From positions 1 to 51,393 of the forward strand of contig NZ_JARWOJ010000367.1 of the NCBI RefSeq assembly GCF_029868625.1: DNA of 51,393 nucleotides, given 5' to 3'. Position numbers and translations under genes: made by a program. Positions within the stretch are counted from its first letter, which is position 1. Every line of letters begins with the position of its first letter. Below are positions 18,206 to 26,162 of the stretch, in pieces. The notes under the pieces are model-generated. The model ran no database searches, had not been told where the DNA came from, and saw only the letters and a list, made by a program, of their open reading frames with translations. This DNA is from Nocardia neocaledoniensis. GTDB taxonomy: Bacteria; Actinomycetota; Actinomycetes; Mycobacteriales; Mycobacteriaceae.

Positions 18206-19729
18206 ATGATCGACGAAACCTCCGTACCCGCAGGGTATTTCGAGGTACGCAACCCCGCGGACGGCCGATCGGTCGGCACGGCGGCCGAGCGATCCACCGC
18301 TGAGGTGGCCGCGCTGGCCACGTCGCTGCGGGCCGCGCAACCGGCATGGGCCGCAGCGGGGCCCGGCGAGCGCGCCGAATGGCTGTTCGCCCTGCAGGAT
18401 TGGGTCGTCGATCACCGCGCGGAACTGGCCGACATCGTGCAGTCCGAGAGCGGAAAGGCCCGGCCCGAGGCGGAGCTGGAGCCCGCCGCCTGGATCGACG
18501 TCATCAACTACTACGCCGGCAACGCGGCGAAGTTCCTCGCCGAGCAGCACCCCGCGCCGCACAGCCCGCTCGGTGCGGTGAAGCGGCTGAGCGTGACCTA
18601 CCGGCCGTACCCGCTGGTCGGCGTGATCACCCCGTGGAACTATCCGCTGGCCATGGGCGCGCTCGACATCCCCGCCGCGCTGCTGGCGGGAGCCGCCGTG
18701 CTGCACAAACCTTCCGAGGTGACGTCACTCTCGGCGCTCGCCCTGGCGCGCGGGTGGGCCGAGATCGGCGCGCCGCCGGTGTTCGCGGTGGCCACCGGGG
18801 CCGGCGCGGTCGGCAGCGCGGTGGTCGAGGCCGCCGACTACGTGCAGTTCACCGGGTCCACCCGGACCGGGGCGGCCGTCGCCGCCCAGTGTGTTCGGAC
18901 GTGGAAGCCCTACAGCCTGGAACTCGGCGGCAAGGACCCGGCGATCGTGCTGTCCGACGCCGATCTCGATCACGCCGCGCGCGGCATCGCGTGGGGCGGG
19001 CTGTTCAACTCCGGGCAGACCTGCGTGGCCATCGAGCGGGTGTATGTCGAGGAGTCCGTCTACGACGAGTTCGTGCGCAAGCTCGTCGCGCACGTGCGCG
19101 AGCTTCGGCAGGGGCACGACGATCGGGACTACCGGTTCGACATCGGGGCGATGGCCACCGCCGCGCAACGCGATCTGGTCGCCCGGCATGTCGAGGCCGC
19201 CGTCGGCGCGGGCGCGCGGGCACTCACCGGCGGCAAGCCCGCCGGTACCGGAACCTTCTTCGAACCCACCGTGCTCGTGGACGTGGACCACACCATGGCG
19301 GTGGTCACCGAGGAGACCTTCGGGCCGGTGCTGCCGGTGATCAAGGTGCGCGATGAGAACGAGGCCGTCGCGCTGGCCAACGACAGCGTCTACGGCCTGT
19401 CCGCCACGGTGTGGACCGGTGATCTCGCGCGTGGCAGGCGAATCGCCGCGCGACTGGAGGCAGGCGCGGTGAACATCAACGACGCCATCGCGAACCTGTT
19501 CAGCTTCGCGCTGCCGATGGGTGGCTGGAAACAATCCGGCGTCGGTACCCGCTTCGGTGGTGCCGCGGGGTTGCGCAAATACTGCCGGGCACAAGCGATC
19601 ACCGAGCCGCGCCTGCCCATGCCGCCCCTGATCTGGTTCCCCTATTCGAAAACCAGCTTTCGCACGGTATACGCGATCATGCGGGCGATCGGGGCACGTG
19701 GTCGGCGCCGCTTCACCCGCCCTGCGTGA
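18206..19729 (+). CDS. NAD(P)-dependent aldehyde dehydrogenase
   Basis: A 507-residue ALDH-superfamily enzyme with ITPWNYP, general base Glu239 in LELGGKD and nucleophile Cys273 in SGQTCVA, and the FGPVLPV strand. Closest by pattern to succinate-semialdehyde or broad-range fatty aldehyde dehydrogenases. The basic, partly hydrophobic C-terminal extension after the core (TEPRLPMPPLIWFPYS) is typical of mycobacterial and nocardial members that may associate with the membrane. Its promoter shares regulatory boxes with the MaoC-FadD operon, so a role in the same lipid pathway, such as oxidation of a side-chain aldehyde, is inferred. Confidence 0.87.
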   Translation: MIDETSVPAGYFEVRNPADGRSVGTAAERSTAEVAALATSLRAAQPAWAAAGPGERAEWLFALQDWVVDHRAELADIVQSESGKARPEAELEPAAWIDVINYYAGNAAKFLAEQHPAPHSPLGAVKRLSVTYRPYPLVGVITPWNYPLAMGALDIPAALLAGAAVLHKPSEVTSLSALALARGWAEIGAPPVFAVATGAGAVGSAVVEAADYVQFTGSTRTGAAVAAQCVRTWKPYSLELGGKDPAIVLSDADLDHAARGIAWGGLFNSGQTCVAIERVYVEESVYDEFVRKLVAHVRELRQGHDDRDYRFDIGAMATAAQRDLVARHVEAAVGAGARALTGGKPAGTGTFFEPTVLVDVDHTMAVVTEETFGPVLPVIKVRDENEAVALANDSVYGLSATVWTGDLARGRRIAARLEAGAVNINDAIANLFSFALPMGGWKQSGVGTRFGGAAGLRKYCRAQAITEPRLPMPPLIWFPYSKTSFRTVYAIMRAIGARGRRRFTRPA

Positions 19730-19740
19730 GGAGGGCGGGT
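19715..19740 (+). terminator. hairpin at the end of the aldehyde dehydrogenase gene
   Basis: Perfect 9-bp arms ACCCGCCCT and AGGGCGGGT with an 8-nt loop. The hairpin contains the stop codon at 19727-19729. No T-run follows, as is usual in high-GC actinobacteria. Confidence 0.6.
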
Positions 19741-20133
19741 CGGGGGCTCGGGATGATCAGCAACAGCAGACGACGAGCCGCGGCGCCCGGACGCGCTGGA
19801 CGAGGCGGTCGCCGCCGTGCGTTCCGCGGCGGTGTGACGAAGTGATCTGGTCGCGTGCAGGCGTTACCTCGCGGTGGATCAGGTTCTCCGATTCCGCGAC
19901 CCCGGATCTTCGTCGCGTCGGCGAGATCGTGGCGAAGGCCGAGGACGTGCGAAGCCGGCCCTACAAGGAGAGGCTCTGAGCGCCCGGCTCCGGAGTGGTT
20001 TCAGGCGGAGGCCCGGATGACGACTCGATCGGGAATGATGAGGCTCGTGAAGTCATCGCCGCATGCGTCGACGAGCGCGCCGCCGACCGTGCGACATCGC
20101 GATCCCGAGACCGAACGCATGATCGGAGAAAGC
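19741..20133 (+). other. non-coding stretch with possible gene remnant
   Basis: About 390 bp without a convincing gene. Short in-frame peptides look protein-like, namely ALDEAVAAVRSAAV ending at a stop near 19839 and RVGEIVAKAEDVRSRPYKERL ending at 19979, but they are in different frames and have no start. This could be a decayed gene. A promoter for the nitroreductase must lie in the second half; I cannot place it. Confidence 0.3.
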
Positions 20134-20790
20134 ATGACCGTCGAATTCCCGCATCTGGACCTGTCCGCCGACGAGGTACTGACCACGACCAGGTCGGTGC
20201 GCAAACGTCTCGACCTGGAGCGGCCGGTGCCGCTGGAGGTGATCACCGACGCTTTGGAGGTGGCGCTGCAGGCTCCGTCGGGCAGCAACGCGCAGGGCTG
20301 GCATTGGATCGTGCTGACCGATCCCGAGCCCAAGAAGATCGTCGCGGAGTACTACCGCAAGTCCTACACGGCATACGCCGCGGCGGGTGCGGCGGCGCGG
20401 GCGGCGAAGCCGCCGAAGGATCTGGAGACCGCGGAGAAGGTGGCCTCGAGCGCGACCTACCTGGCGGAGGTGATGGAGCAGGTGCCGGTGCTGGTGATCG
20501 GCGCGATCCACGTTCCGGGCGGACAGCTGCCGGAGGGTAATCAGGCCGGGCTGTGGGGCTCGCTGCTTCCCGCGGCCTGGAGCCTGGCGCTCGCGCTGCG
20601 CGAACGCGGCCTCGGATCAGCTTGGACCTCACTGCATCTGGAGTACGAACGAGAGGTCGCCGAGGCACTGGGAATTCCCGGCAGTGTCCGGCAGGGCGTG
20701 CTGTTGCCCGTCGCGTACACGAAGGGCACCGACTTCAAGCTCGCCAAACGCGCCCCGCTCGAAACGGTGCTCCACGTCAACAAGTGGTAG
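20134..20790 (+). CDS. nitroreductase-family FMN oxidoreductase
   Basis: A 218-residue protein with the nitroreductase-fold motifs RSVRKRLD near the N-terminus (phosphate-binding of FMN), APSGSNAQGWHW, and GLGSAWTSLHL towards the C-terminus. It reduces nitro groups, quinones or similar acceptors with NAD(P)H. GGAGAA at 20124-20129 selects ATG 20134; ATG 20119 is a weaker alternative. It converges with the PaaX-type regulator 31 bp downstream. Confidence 0.8.
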   Translation: MTVEFPHLDLSADEVLTTTRSVRKRLDLERPVPLEVITDALEVALQAPSGSNAQGWHWIVLTDPEPKKIVAEYYRKSYTAYAAAGAAARAAKPPKDLETAEKVASSATYLAEVMEQVPVLVIGAIHVPGGQLPEGNQAGLWGSLLPAAWSLALALRERGLGSAWTSLHLEYEREVAEALGIPGSVRQGVLLPVAYTKGTDFKLAKRAPLETVLHVNKW

Positions 20791-20821
20791 CGCGGCCTGC
20801 ACCGTTTCTCTGGTTCTCGTG

Positions 20822-21550
20822 TCACGGCACGTGAGCGGTGGCGAAAGCGGTGAATTCCGTGCGGAAGTCGCGGTAGGCGTGGCGCAGGGCGGCGCCGGGC
20901 CAGGGGTTCGGCAGGAATTCCGCGGGGAGGATCGGGTCGTGCAGGATGTGGCGCACGACCGCGGCCGCCACCTCGAGGCGGTCCCGCATCGAGTCCGCGG
21001 TGTCGAGGGCGGCCAGTAGTCTTGTCGCGGTGTCGGCCCAGTCGGCGGCGTGGAACATGCGGGTGGCGAGGTCGGCGGGGTCGTCGGGGCGGCCGGTGAC
21101 ATAGGTCAGTCGGTGGGCGGCGGTGATCCGGGCGGTGCGCAGGTTGTCCGGGCGGCCCCAGACGCCTTCGCGAATCTCGCCGAACTTGTTGGCCTGCAGC
21201 GATTCCCGGAGCAGGGTGCGGTCGGCCGCGGCTTCGGCGCCGGTGGTGACGATCGCTATGCGCCAGTCGCCGTCGTAGGGGCGCAGGATCGGGTCGAGGG
21301 CGAGATCCTGCAGTTTCTGGCGGTTCAGCAGTCGCGGGGTGAGCCGGTAGGTCGCGTCGTCGCGTTCGAGGTCGCCCGCCGACACCATGCGGGTCAGTGC
21401 CGCGCGCACCGTCGACTCCTGCAGGCCGAGTTCGGTCGCCAGGTACACGATCGTCGCCGCCGACGCCTGCGCCGGGTGCGCGCCGAGCAGCACGCTCAGG
21501 ATCGCCGAGCGCGCGGTGAGGCGACGCAGCGGCAGCGAGTTCCGCACCAT
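20822..21550 (-). CDS. PaaX-family transcriptional regulator
   Basis: A 242-residue protein with an N-terminal winged helix (SAATIVYLATELGLQESTVR, about residues 30-49), a middle domain starting near DGDWRIAIV and a C-terminal PaaX-C region with FLPNPWPGAALR. PaaX proteins repress phenylacetate or other acyl-CoA degradation genes and are released by a CoA ester. It is divergent from the AidB-like gene, with a long palindrome between them, which makes that gene its likely target. Confidence 0.83.
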   Translation of the reverse strand: MVRNSLPLRRLTARSAILSVLLGAHPAQASAATIVYLATELGLQESTVRAALTRMVSAGDLERDDATYRLTPRLLNRQKLQDLALDPILRPYDGDWRIAIVTTGAEAAADRTLLRESLQANKFGEIREGVWGRPDNLRTARITAAHRLTYVTGRPDDPADLATRMFHAADWADTATRLLAALDTADSMRDRLEVAAAVVRHILHDPILPAEFLPNPWPGAALRHAYRDFRTEFTAFATAHVP

Positions 21551-21599
21551 CGGTCGATGGTAGCCAGTGGGCTACGGGGGCCGAGCGAGGATCCGGATT

Positions 21600-21643
21600 C
21601 GGTATTGCAAATTTCGGTCGTACGACGCAAACTTGCAATACCG
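21600..21643. promoter_or_regulatory. 44-bp palindromic operator
   Basis: Outer arms CGGTATTGCAA (21600-21610) and TTGCAATACCG (21633-21643) are a perfect 11-bp inverted repeat. The centre GTCGTACGAC (21617-21626) is itself a perfect palindrome on the same axis, and TTT/AAA pairs lie between. In total 19 of 22 base pairs are symmetrical. It lies in the 134-bp gap between the divergent PaaX-type and AidB-like genes and probably binds the regulator as a dimer pair. Confidence 0.75.
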
Positions 21644-21684
21644 GTCGCGGGTGAGCCGGGACGCCGAGTGCCGGGAGGATCAGC

Positions 21685-23316
21685 ATGGCAACCCACGAGG
21701 TGACGAACCAGGCACCGCCACTGGTCGACTACGACCCGGCCGACTACCCGGTGGTGCTGGAAGCGCTGCACAGGGCGGGCGCGGCCCACGCCCTCGACGA
21801 GCTGCACGAGATCGGCCGGCTGGCGGGCAGCGCGCAGGCGCAGGAGTGGGGCGACCTCGCCGAAGCGCACCCACCGGTGCTGAAGACCCATGATCGCTAC
21901 GGTCATCGCGTCGACGAGGTCGTCTACGACCCCAGCTACCACCGGCTGATGACCAACGCCATCGGCTTCGGCCTGCACGCCGCGCCGTGGGCCGACGATC
22001 GCCCGGCTCCCCACCTGGTCCGGGCGGCCAAGATGAGCATCTGGGCCCAGGTGGACGCCGGCCACGGTTGCCCGATGTCGATGACCTACGCGGTGGTGCC
22101 CGCGCTGCGGGCGAATCCCGAACTCGCCGCGCGCTACGAGCCGCTGCTCACCAGCGCGGTCTACGATCCCGAATTGCGGGTGCCCACCACCAAGCTCGGC
22201 CTCACGGCGGGCATGTCGATGACCGAGAAGCAGGGTGGCTCCGACGTCCGCGCGAACACCACCACGGCCGTGCTCCAGCCCGACGGTTCGTATCGGATCA
22301 CCGGCCACAAGTGGTTCACCTCGGCGCCGATGTCGGACTTCTTCCTGGTGCTGGCGCAGGCGCCCGGCGGGCTGTCCTGCTTCTTCGTGCCCAGGGTGCT
22401 CCCGGACGGCACCCGCAACCCGTTCCACCTGCAGCGGCTGAAGGACAAGCTGGGCAACCACTCCAATGCCAGCAGCGAGGTCGAGTACGACAACACCGTC
22501 GGCTGGCTGGTCGGCCCCGAGGGTCGGGGCGTGCCGACCATCGTCGAGATGGTGAACCTCACCCGGCTCGACTGCATTCTCGGCAGCGCCGCGGGCATGC
22601 GGATCGGGGTCACCACCGCGACCCATCACGCCGCGCACCGCAGCGCCTTCGGTGCGAGCCTCATCGACCAGCCGTTGATGCGCAACGTGCTCACCGATCT
22701 CGCCGTGGAGGCCGAAGCCGCGACCCTGGCCGGACTGTGGCTGGCCGAGCTCACCGACAGCGCGGTGGCCGGTGACGAGCGGGCCGCGACGCTGCGCCGG
22801 ATCTCGTTGGCGGTGACCAAGTATCACGTCTGCAAGCGCGGCCCGATCCACGCGGCCGAGGCGCTGGAATGCCTGGGCGGCAACGGATATGTCGAAGAGT
22901 CGCGGATGCCGCGGCTGTACCGGGAGGCGCCGCTGATGTCGGTGTGGGAAGGCTCCGGCAATGTCGCGGCCCTGGACACCCTGCGCGCCATGGCCAAGCA
23001 GCCCGAGACCCTCGGCGTCTTCCTGGACGAGGTGAAGTCGACGGCGGGTTCCTCGGCCGAACTCGACACCGCGATCGGCCACCTCGAGCGGGAGTTCGCC
23101 GACTTCGAGACGATGCAGTACCGGGCCCGCCGGGTCGTCGGGCAGATGGCGCAGGTGTTGCAGGGCTCGCTGCTGGTCCGCTACGGGCACCCGGCCGTCG
23201 CCGAGGGGTACCTGCGGACCCGGCTCGCGGGCGACCGCGGCGACGTCTTCGGCACCCTCCCGCTCGGCATCGACACCGCGGCGATTCTCGAACGATCCAC
23301 CCCGAAGCTCGGCTGA
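21685..23316 (+). CDS. AidB-like acyl-CoA dehydrogenase
   Basis: A 543-residue member of the acyl-CoA dehydrogenase superfamily, matching the length and layout of AidB. It has the flavin-binding MTEKQGGSDVRANTT motif, the ITGHKWFTSAP strand, GGNGYVEE, and Glu422 in SVWEGSGN at the position of the catalytic base. AidB proteins have an extra C-terminal helical domain that in E. coli binds DNA. In actinobacteria many family members are probably metabolic isovaleryl-CoA dehydrogenase-like enzymes. The PaaX-type regulator and the following crotonase favour a metabolic, CoA-ester role here over DNA repair. Confidence 0.83.
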   Translation: MATHEVTNQAPPLVDYDPADYPVVLEALHRAGAAHALDELHEIGRLAGSAQAQEWGDLAEAHPPVLKTHDRYGHRVDEVVYDPSYHRLMTNAIGFGLHAAPWADDRPAPHLVRAAKMSIWAQVDAGHGCPMSMTYAVVPALRANPELAARYEPLLTSAVYDPELRVPTTKLGLTAGMSMTEKQGGSDVRANTTTAVLQPDGSYRITGHKWFTSAPMSDFFLVLAQAPGGLSCFFVPRVLPDGTRNPFHLQRLKDKLGNHSNASSEVEYDNTVGWLVGPEGRGVPTIVEMVNLTRLDCILGSAAGMRIGVTTATHHAAHRSAFGASLIDQPLMRNVLTDLAVEAEAATLAGLWLAELTDSAVAGDERAATLRRISLAVTKYHVCKRGPIHAAEALECLGGNGYVEESRMPRLYREAPLMSVWEGSGNVAALDTLRAMAKQPETLGVFLDEVKSTAGSSAELDTAIGHLEREFADFETMQYRARRVVGQMAQVLQGSLLVRYGHPAVAEGYLRTRLAGDRGDVFGTLPLGIDTAAILERSTPKLG

Positions 23317-23390
23317 GCCGGGCAGGGGACCGCGATCCATGGTCCAGCCCGTCGGCTGACGTCCTTCCGTCGAATCCCAAGGAGCACACC

Positions 23391-24410
23391 GTGTCCCATT
23401 CCGAGCCCGACTCCGGCGAACGGCAGGCGGCCTGGTACGAGAGCTGGACCGAAGGTCCCGAGTCGCCATGGCGGCACCGCCCCGACCCGGACTTCGAGCG
23501 CGAATACGCCACGCTCACCTACGAACGGGACGGCCGGATCGCGCGGATCACGTTCAACCGCCCGGACAAGGGCAACGCCATCACTCCGCACACCCCGCGG
23601 GATCTGGCGCACGCGGTGGAGCGGGCCGACCTGGACCCGCGGGTGCACGTCATCGTGGTGTCCGGGCGCGGCAAAGGGTTCTGTGGCGGCTACGACCTGG
23701 ACATGTTCGCCGAGCAGGGTTTCGCGGACGCGGACGGGGCGGACGAGGTCACCGGAACGGTGCTCGACCCGGTGGTGAACGCGATCAACCACAACCCGCG
23801 GGGGGTGTGGGATCCGATGATCGATTACGCCATGATGAGCAGGTTCACCAAGGGTTTCGCCAGCCTGATGCACGCCAACAAGCCCACGGTGGCGAAGCTG
23901 CACGGCTTCGCGATCGCGGGCGGCACCGACATCGCGCTGCACGCCGATCAGATCATCTGCGCCGACGACACCAAGATCGGCTATCCGCCCACGCGGGTCT
24001 GGGGTGTCCCGGCGGCGGGCCTGTGGGCGCACCGGCTCGGCGATCAGCGCGCCAAGCGGCTGCTGTTCACCGGCGACTGCATCAGCGGCAAGCAGGCCGC
24101 CGAGTGGGGTCTCGCGGTGGAGTCCTGCCCCGCCGAGGAACTCGACGAGCGCACCGAAGCCCTGGTGGAGCGCATCGCGCGGATGCCGGTCAACCAGCTG
24201 ATGATGGCCAAGCTCGCGCTCAACTCCGCGCTGAACACCCAGGGCGTCGCGAACTCGGCCATGATCAGCACCGTCTTCGACGGCATCTCCCGGCACACCA
24301 GGGAGGGCTATGCCTTCCAGACACGGTCCGCCACCGCCGGTTTCCGGGAGGCCGTGCGCGAACGCGACGAACCGTACGGCGACTACAAGCGCGCCCAGTT
24401 CGAGAGCTGA
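23391..24410 (+). CDS. crotonase / enoyl-CoA hydratase-family protein
   Basis: A 339-residue crotonase-fold protein with oxyanion-hole elements GRGKGFCGGYDLDM and HGFAIAGGTDIALHAD. An N-terminal extension of about 40 residues and an insert after the first oxyanion loop make it longer than the usual 260 residues. GTG 23391 follows AAGGAG at 23379-23384. It lies 74 bp after the AidB-like gene and is probably co-transcribed, which would pair dehydrogenation and hydration. Exact activity (hydratase, isomerase or thioesterase) is open. Confidence 0.83.
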   Translation: MSHSEPDSGERQAAWYESWTEGPESPWRHRPDPDFEREYATLTYERDGRIARITFNRPDKGNAITPHTPRDLAHAVERADLDPRVHVIVVSGRGKGFCGGYDLDMFAEQGFADADGADEVTGTVLDPVVNAINHNPRGVWDPMIDYAMMSRFTKGFASLMHANKPTVAKLHGFAIAGGTDIALHADQIICADDTKIGYPPTRVWGVPAAGLWAHRLGDQRAKRLLFTGDCISGKQAAEWGLAVESCPAEELDERTEALVERIARMPVNQLMMAKLALNSALNTQGVANSAMISTVFDGISRHTREGYAFQTRSATAGFREAVRERDEPYGDYKRAQFES

Positions 24411-24491
24411 CGCCGCGATGGCCGAGCACACCGACCGCGGGTCGCCGACCAGGATGCGCGTTCGCTCTGGTCTCGACCGTCCTCGGCTCTC

Positions 24492-24497
24492 TACACT
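24492..24497 (+). promoter_or_regulatory. -10 element of a leaderless promoter
   Basis: TACACT ends six bases before the ATG at 24504, so the transcript would begin at or next to the start codon. No ribosome site is present, which agrees with a leaderless mRNA. No clear -35 element is seen. Confidence 0.5.
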
Positions 24498-24503
24498 GGA
24501 TTC

Positions 24504-24692
24504 ATGCAGGCAAACGTAGGCGATCGGCTCGTTTTGCACGGCAGGACCGTCGGTCAGCACGACCGAGAGGCGGAAATCGTCGAGGTGCTCGGCCCGGACA
24601 GTGAACCCCTGTTCCGGGTGCGGTTCGAGGACGGGCACGAGACGTTGTTCTCGCCAGGGCCCGACACCGTCGTGCAGCATTCCGCCCGATAG
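24504..24692 (+). CDS. DUF1918 small protein
   Basis: A 62-residue protein beginning MQANVGDRLVLHGRTVGQ and ending with FEDGHETLFSPGPDTVV. This is the DUF1918 pattern, a small beta-barrel (SH3-like) family common in actinobacteria with no assigned function. It appears to be translated from a leaderless transcript and is followed by a hairpin terminator. Confidence 0.8.
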   Translation: MQANVGDRLVLHGRTVGQHDREAEIVEVLGPDSEPLFRVRFEDGHETLFSPGPDTVVQHSAR

Positions 24693-24701
24693 TCCGGGCG
24701 G
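24682..24701. terminator. hairpin between convergent genes
   Basis: CCGCCCG-ATAGTC-CGGGCGG, a perfect 7-bp stem overlapping the stop of the DUF1918 gene. A second palindrome, CATCCGGCCGGATG, follows at 24707-24720. Together they separate it from the convergent GGDEF gene. Confidence 0.6.
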
Positions 24702-24728
24702 GCGGTCATCCGGCCGGATGGATCTGTC

Positions 24729-25946
24729 TCACCGCCGGGTGCGGAATCCGCTGTTCGGCGCTTTTACTGCGTAGAGGGCCTGGTCGGATCGGTCGAGCAG
24801 GCCCTCTACGTCGGCGCCCGCGAGGTGGACGAGGACCGCGCCGATGCTCATGGTCATGGTCAATTCGGTGCCGTCGAGGGTGAACGGCTCGCGTAGGGCG
24901 GCGCGCAGCGAGGCGACGACGCGGTCGAGCCGCTCCTGGTCGGCCGGCGGGCCGACCAGCACGATGAACTCGTCGCCGCCGGTGCGCGCCAGCAGACAAT
25001 CTTGCCGCGCGGCGGCGGAATCCAGTCGCGCCGACAGCGCGGTCAGTATCCGGTCGCCCGCGCTGTGGCCGTAGGTGTCGTTGACGTGTTTGAAGTTGTC
25101 GAGGTCGAGCGCGCAGATGCCGGCTCGCGCGTCCGTGGCCGCGTCGGCGATCACGGTCGCCAGGCGGTCGAGCAGGAAGCGGCGGTTGGGCAGTGCGGTG
25201 AGGGGGTCGTGTAGGGCCTGCCACTGTAATTGTTCGGTCGCGGTGCGGCGTTCGGTGATGTCCTCGGCGAAGGCGAGGAGGTAGCCGCGATCGGAGTCGG
25301 CGGAACGGCAGCGATGAATCGTCCACGCGACGATCGACATCGTCGCGTCGGCGCGCGGGAAACGGCCCTCGACAGTGAAGGTGTCGGCCCGGGAACTCTC
25401 GATCCCGGACCGCACCAGATTCCGCATCTCCGCGCGCCGTTCCGGGTCCATGAGCGCGTAGCCGCTGTCGGCCGTGCGTAGTTCGGCCAGACCCCGGCCG
25501 GTGAGGCGTTCGAACGCGGGGTTGGCGTCGAGGATGCGGCCGTGTTCGTCGCTGATCGAGATCGCGATGGTCGCGTGGCGGAAGACCATCTCGTAGCGCT
25601 CGCTCGCGGCGCGGGCCGCGCACAGCGCGGCGGCGTAGCCGGTGCCGAACCCGCCGAGGACGGCGTCGAGGGCGGCGCCGTCGCCGGGGCACACCCGGTC
25701 GAGGTACCGGCGCAAGACCGGAACCGACGCGGCGATCACCGCGGGGTCGGTGAATCCGAGCTCACCCAGCTCGCGGCCGCACCGAGTGGCCGGTGCGGCG
25801 TCGGGAACGGAACTCGCGAGTTCGCCGAGCGCCCGCGCGAGCGTGTGGCCGAGTGCGGCCGCGGGCGCGGGCAACGGACCCAGCTCCGCCAAATTCCGGA
25901 TCCACTGCCGAACGCTGTCATCGAGGGGCGTCATCGCGGTCTCCAC
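24729..25946 (-). CDS. PAS-GGDEF diguanylate cyclase
   Basis: A 405-residue soluble protein. Residues 1-115 are a helical N-terminal region without transmembrane segments, 118-235 a PAS sensor domain ending in DITERR, and 240-400 a GGDEF domain. The active-site motif RTGGDEF is intact near residues 321-327, so it should make cyclic di-GMP from GTP. The RxxD inhibitory site expected five residues upstream is missing (the local sequence is ARQDC), so product feedback may be absent. There is no EAL domain. A GTG or ATG a few codons later (MTPLDD) could be the true start. The PAS ligand is unknown. Confidence 0.83.
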   Translation of the reverse strand: METAMTPLDDSVRQWIRNLAELGPLPAPAAALGHTLARALGELASSVPDAAPATRCGRELGELGFTDPAVIAASVPVLRRYLDRVCPGDGAALDAVLGGFGTGYAAALCAARAASERYEMVFRHATIAISISDEHGRILDANPAFERLTGRGLAELRTADSGYALMDPERRAEMRNLVRSGIESSRADTFTVEGRFPRADATMSIVAWTIHRCRSADSDRGYLLAFAEDITERRTATEQLQWQALHDPLTALPNRRFLLDRLATVIADAATDARAGICALDLDNFKHVNDTYGHSAGDRILTALSARLDSAAARQDCLLARTGGDEFIVLVGPPADQERLDRVVASLRAALREPFTLDGTELTMTMSIGAVLVHLAGADVEGLLDRSDQALYAVKAPNSGFRTRR

Positions 25947-26126
25947 GTCGTCCGGACCTGGCTATGGGTGTTCGGGTGCGATACGACCGCCGCCGGGGCC
26001 GCCGACCAGGCGATTCCTGATCGCGGGGCGGCGATCGGTGATGGCATGGTAACCGCGTACGCGCGGCGCGCGGCCCAGGCGTGAGCACGCGAACCCACCG
26101 TGGTCCGTAACCTCCTCTACGCAATG

Positions 26127-26145
26127 TAAGGTAAGCCTACGCAAA
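26127..26145 (+). promoter_or_regulatory. IdeR/DtxR iron box
   Basis: TAAGGTAAGCCTACGCAAA matches the known consensus TwAGGTwAGsCTwACCTwA at 16 of 19 positions. It lies 18 bp before the formyltransferase ATG. Under iron-replete conditions IdeR bound here would repress the formyltransferase-NRPS unit. Confidence 0.75.
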
Positions 26146-26162
26146 ATACGAGAGGTGAGTTC

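Noticed and set aside
21685..23316. DNA-repair role for the AidB-like protein
   Set aside because: The PaaX-type regulator and the crotonase neighbour point to CoA-ester metabolism; no repair genes are adjacent.
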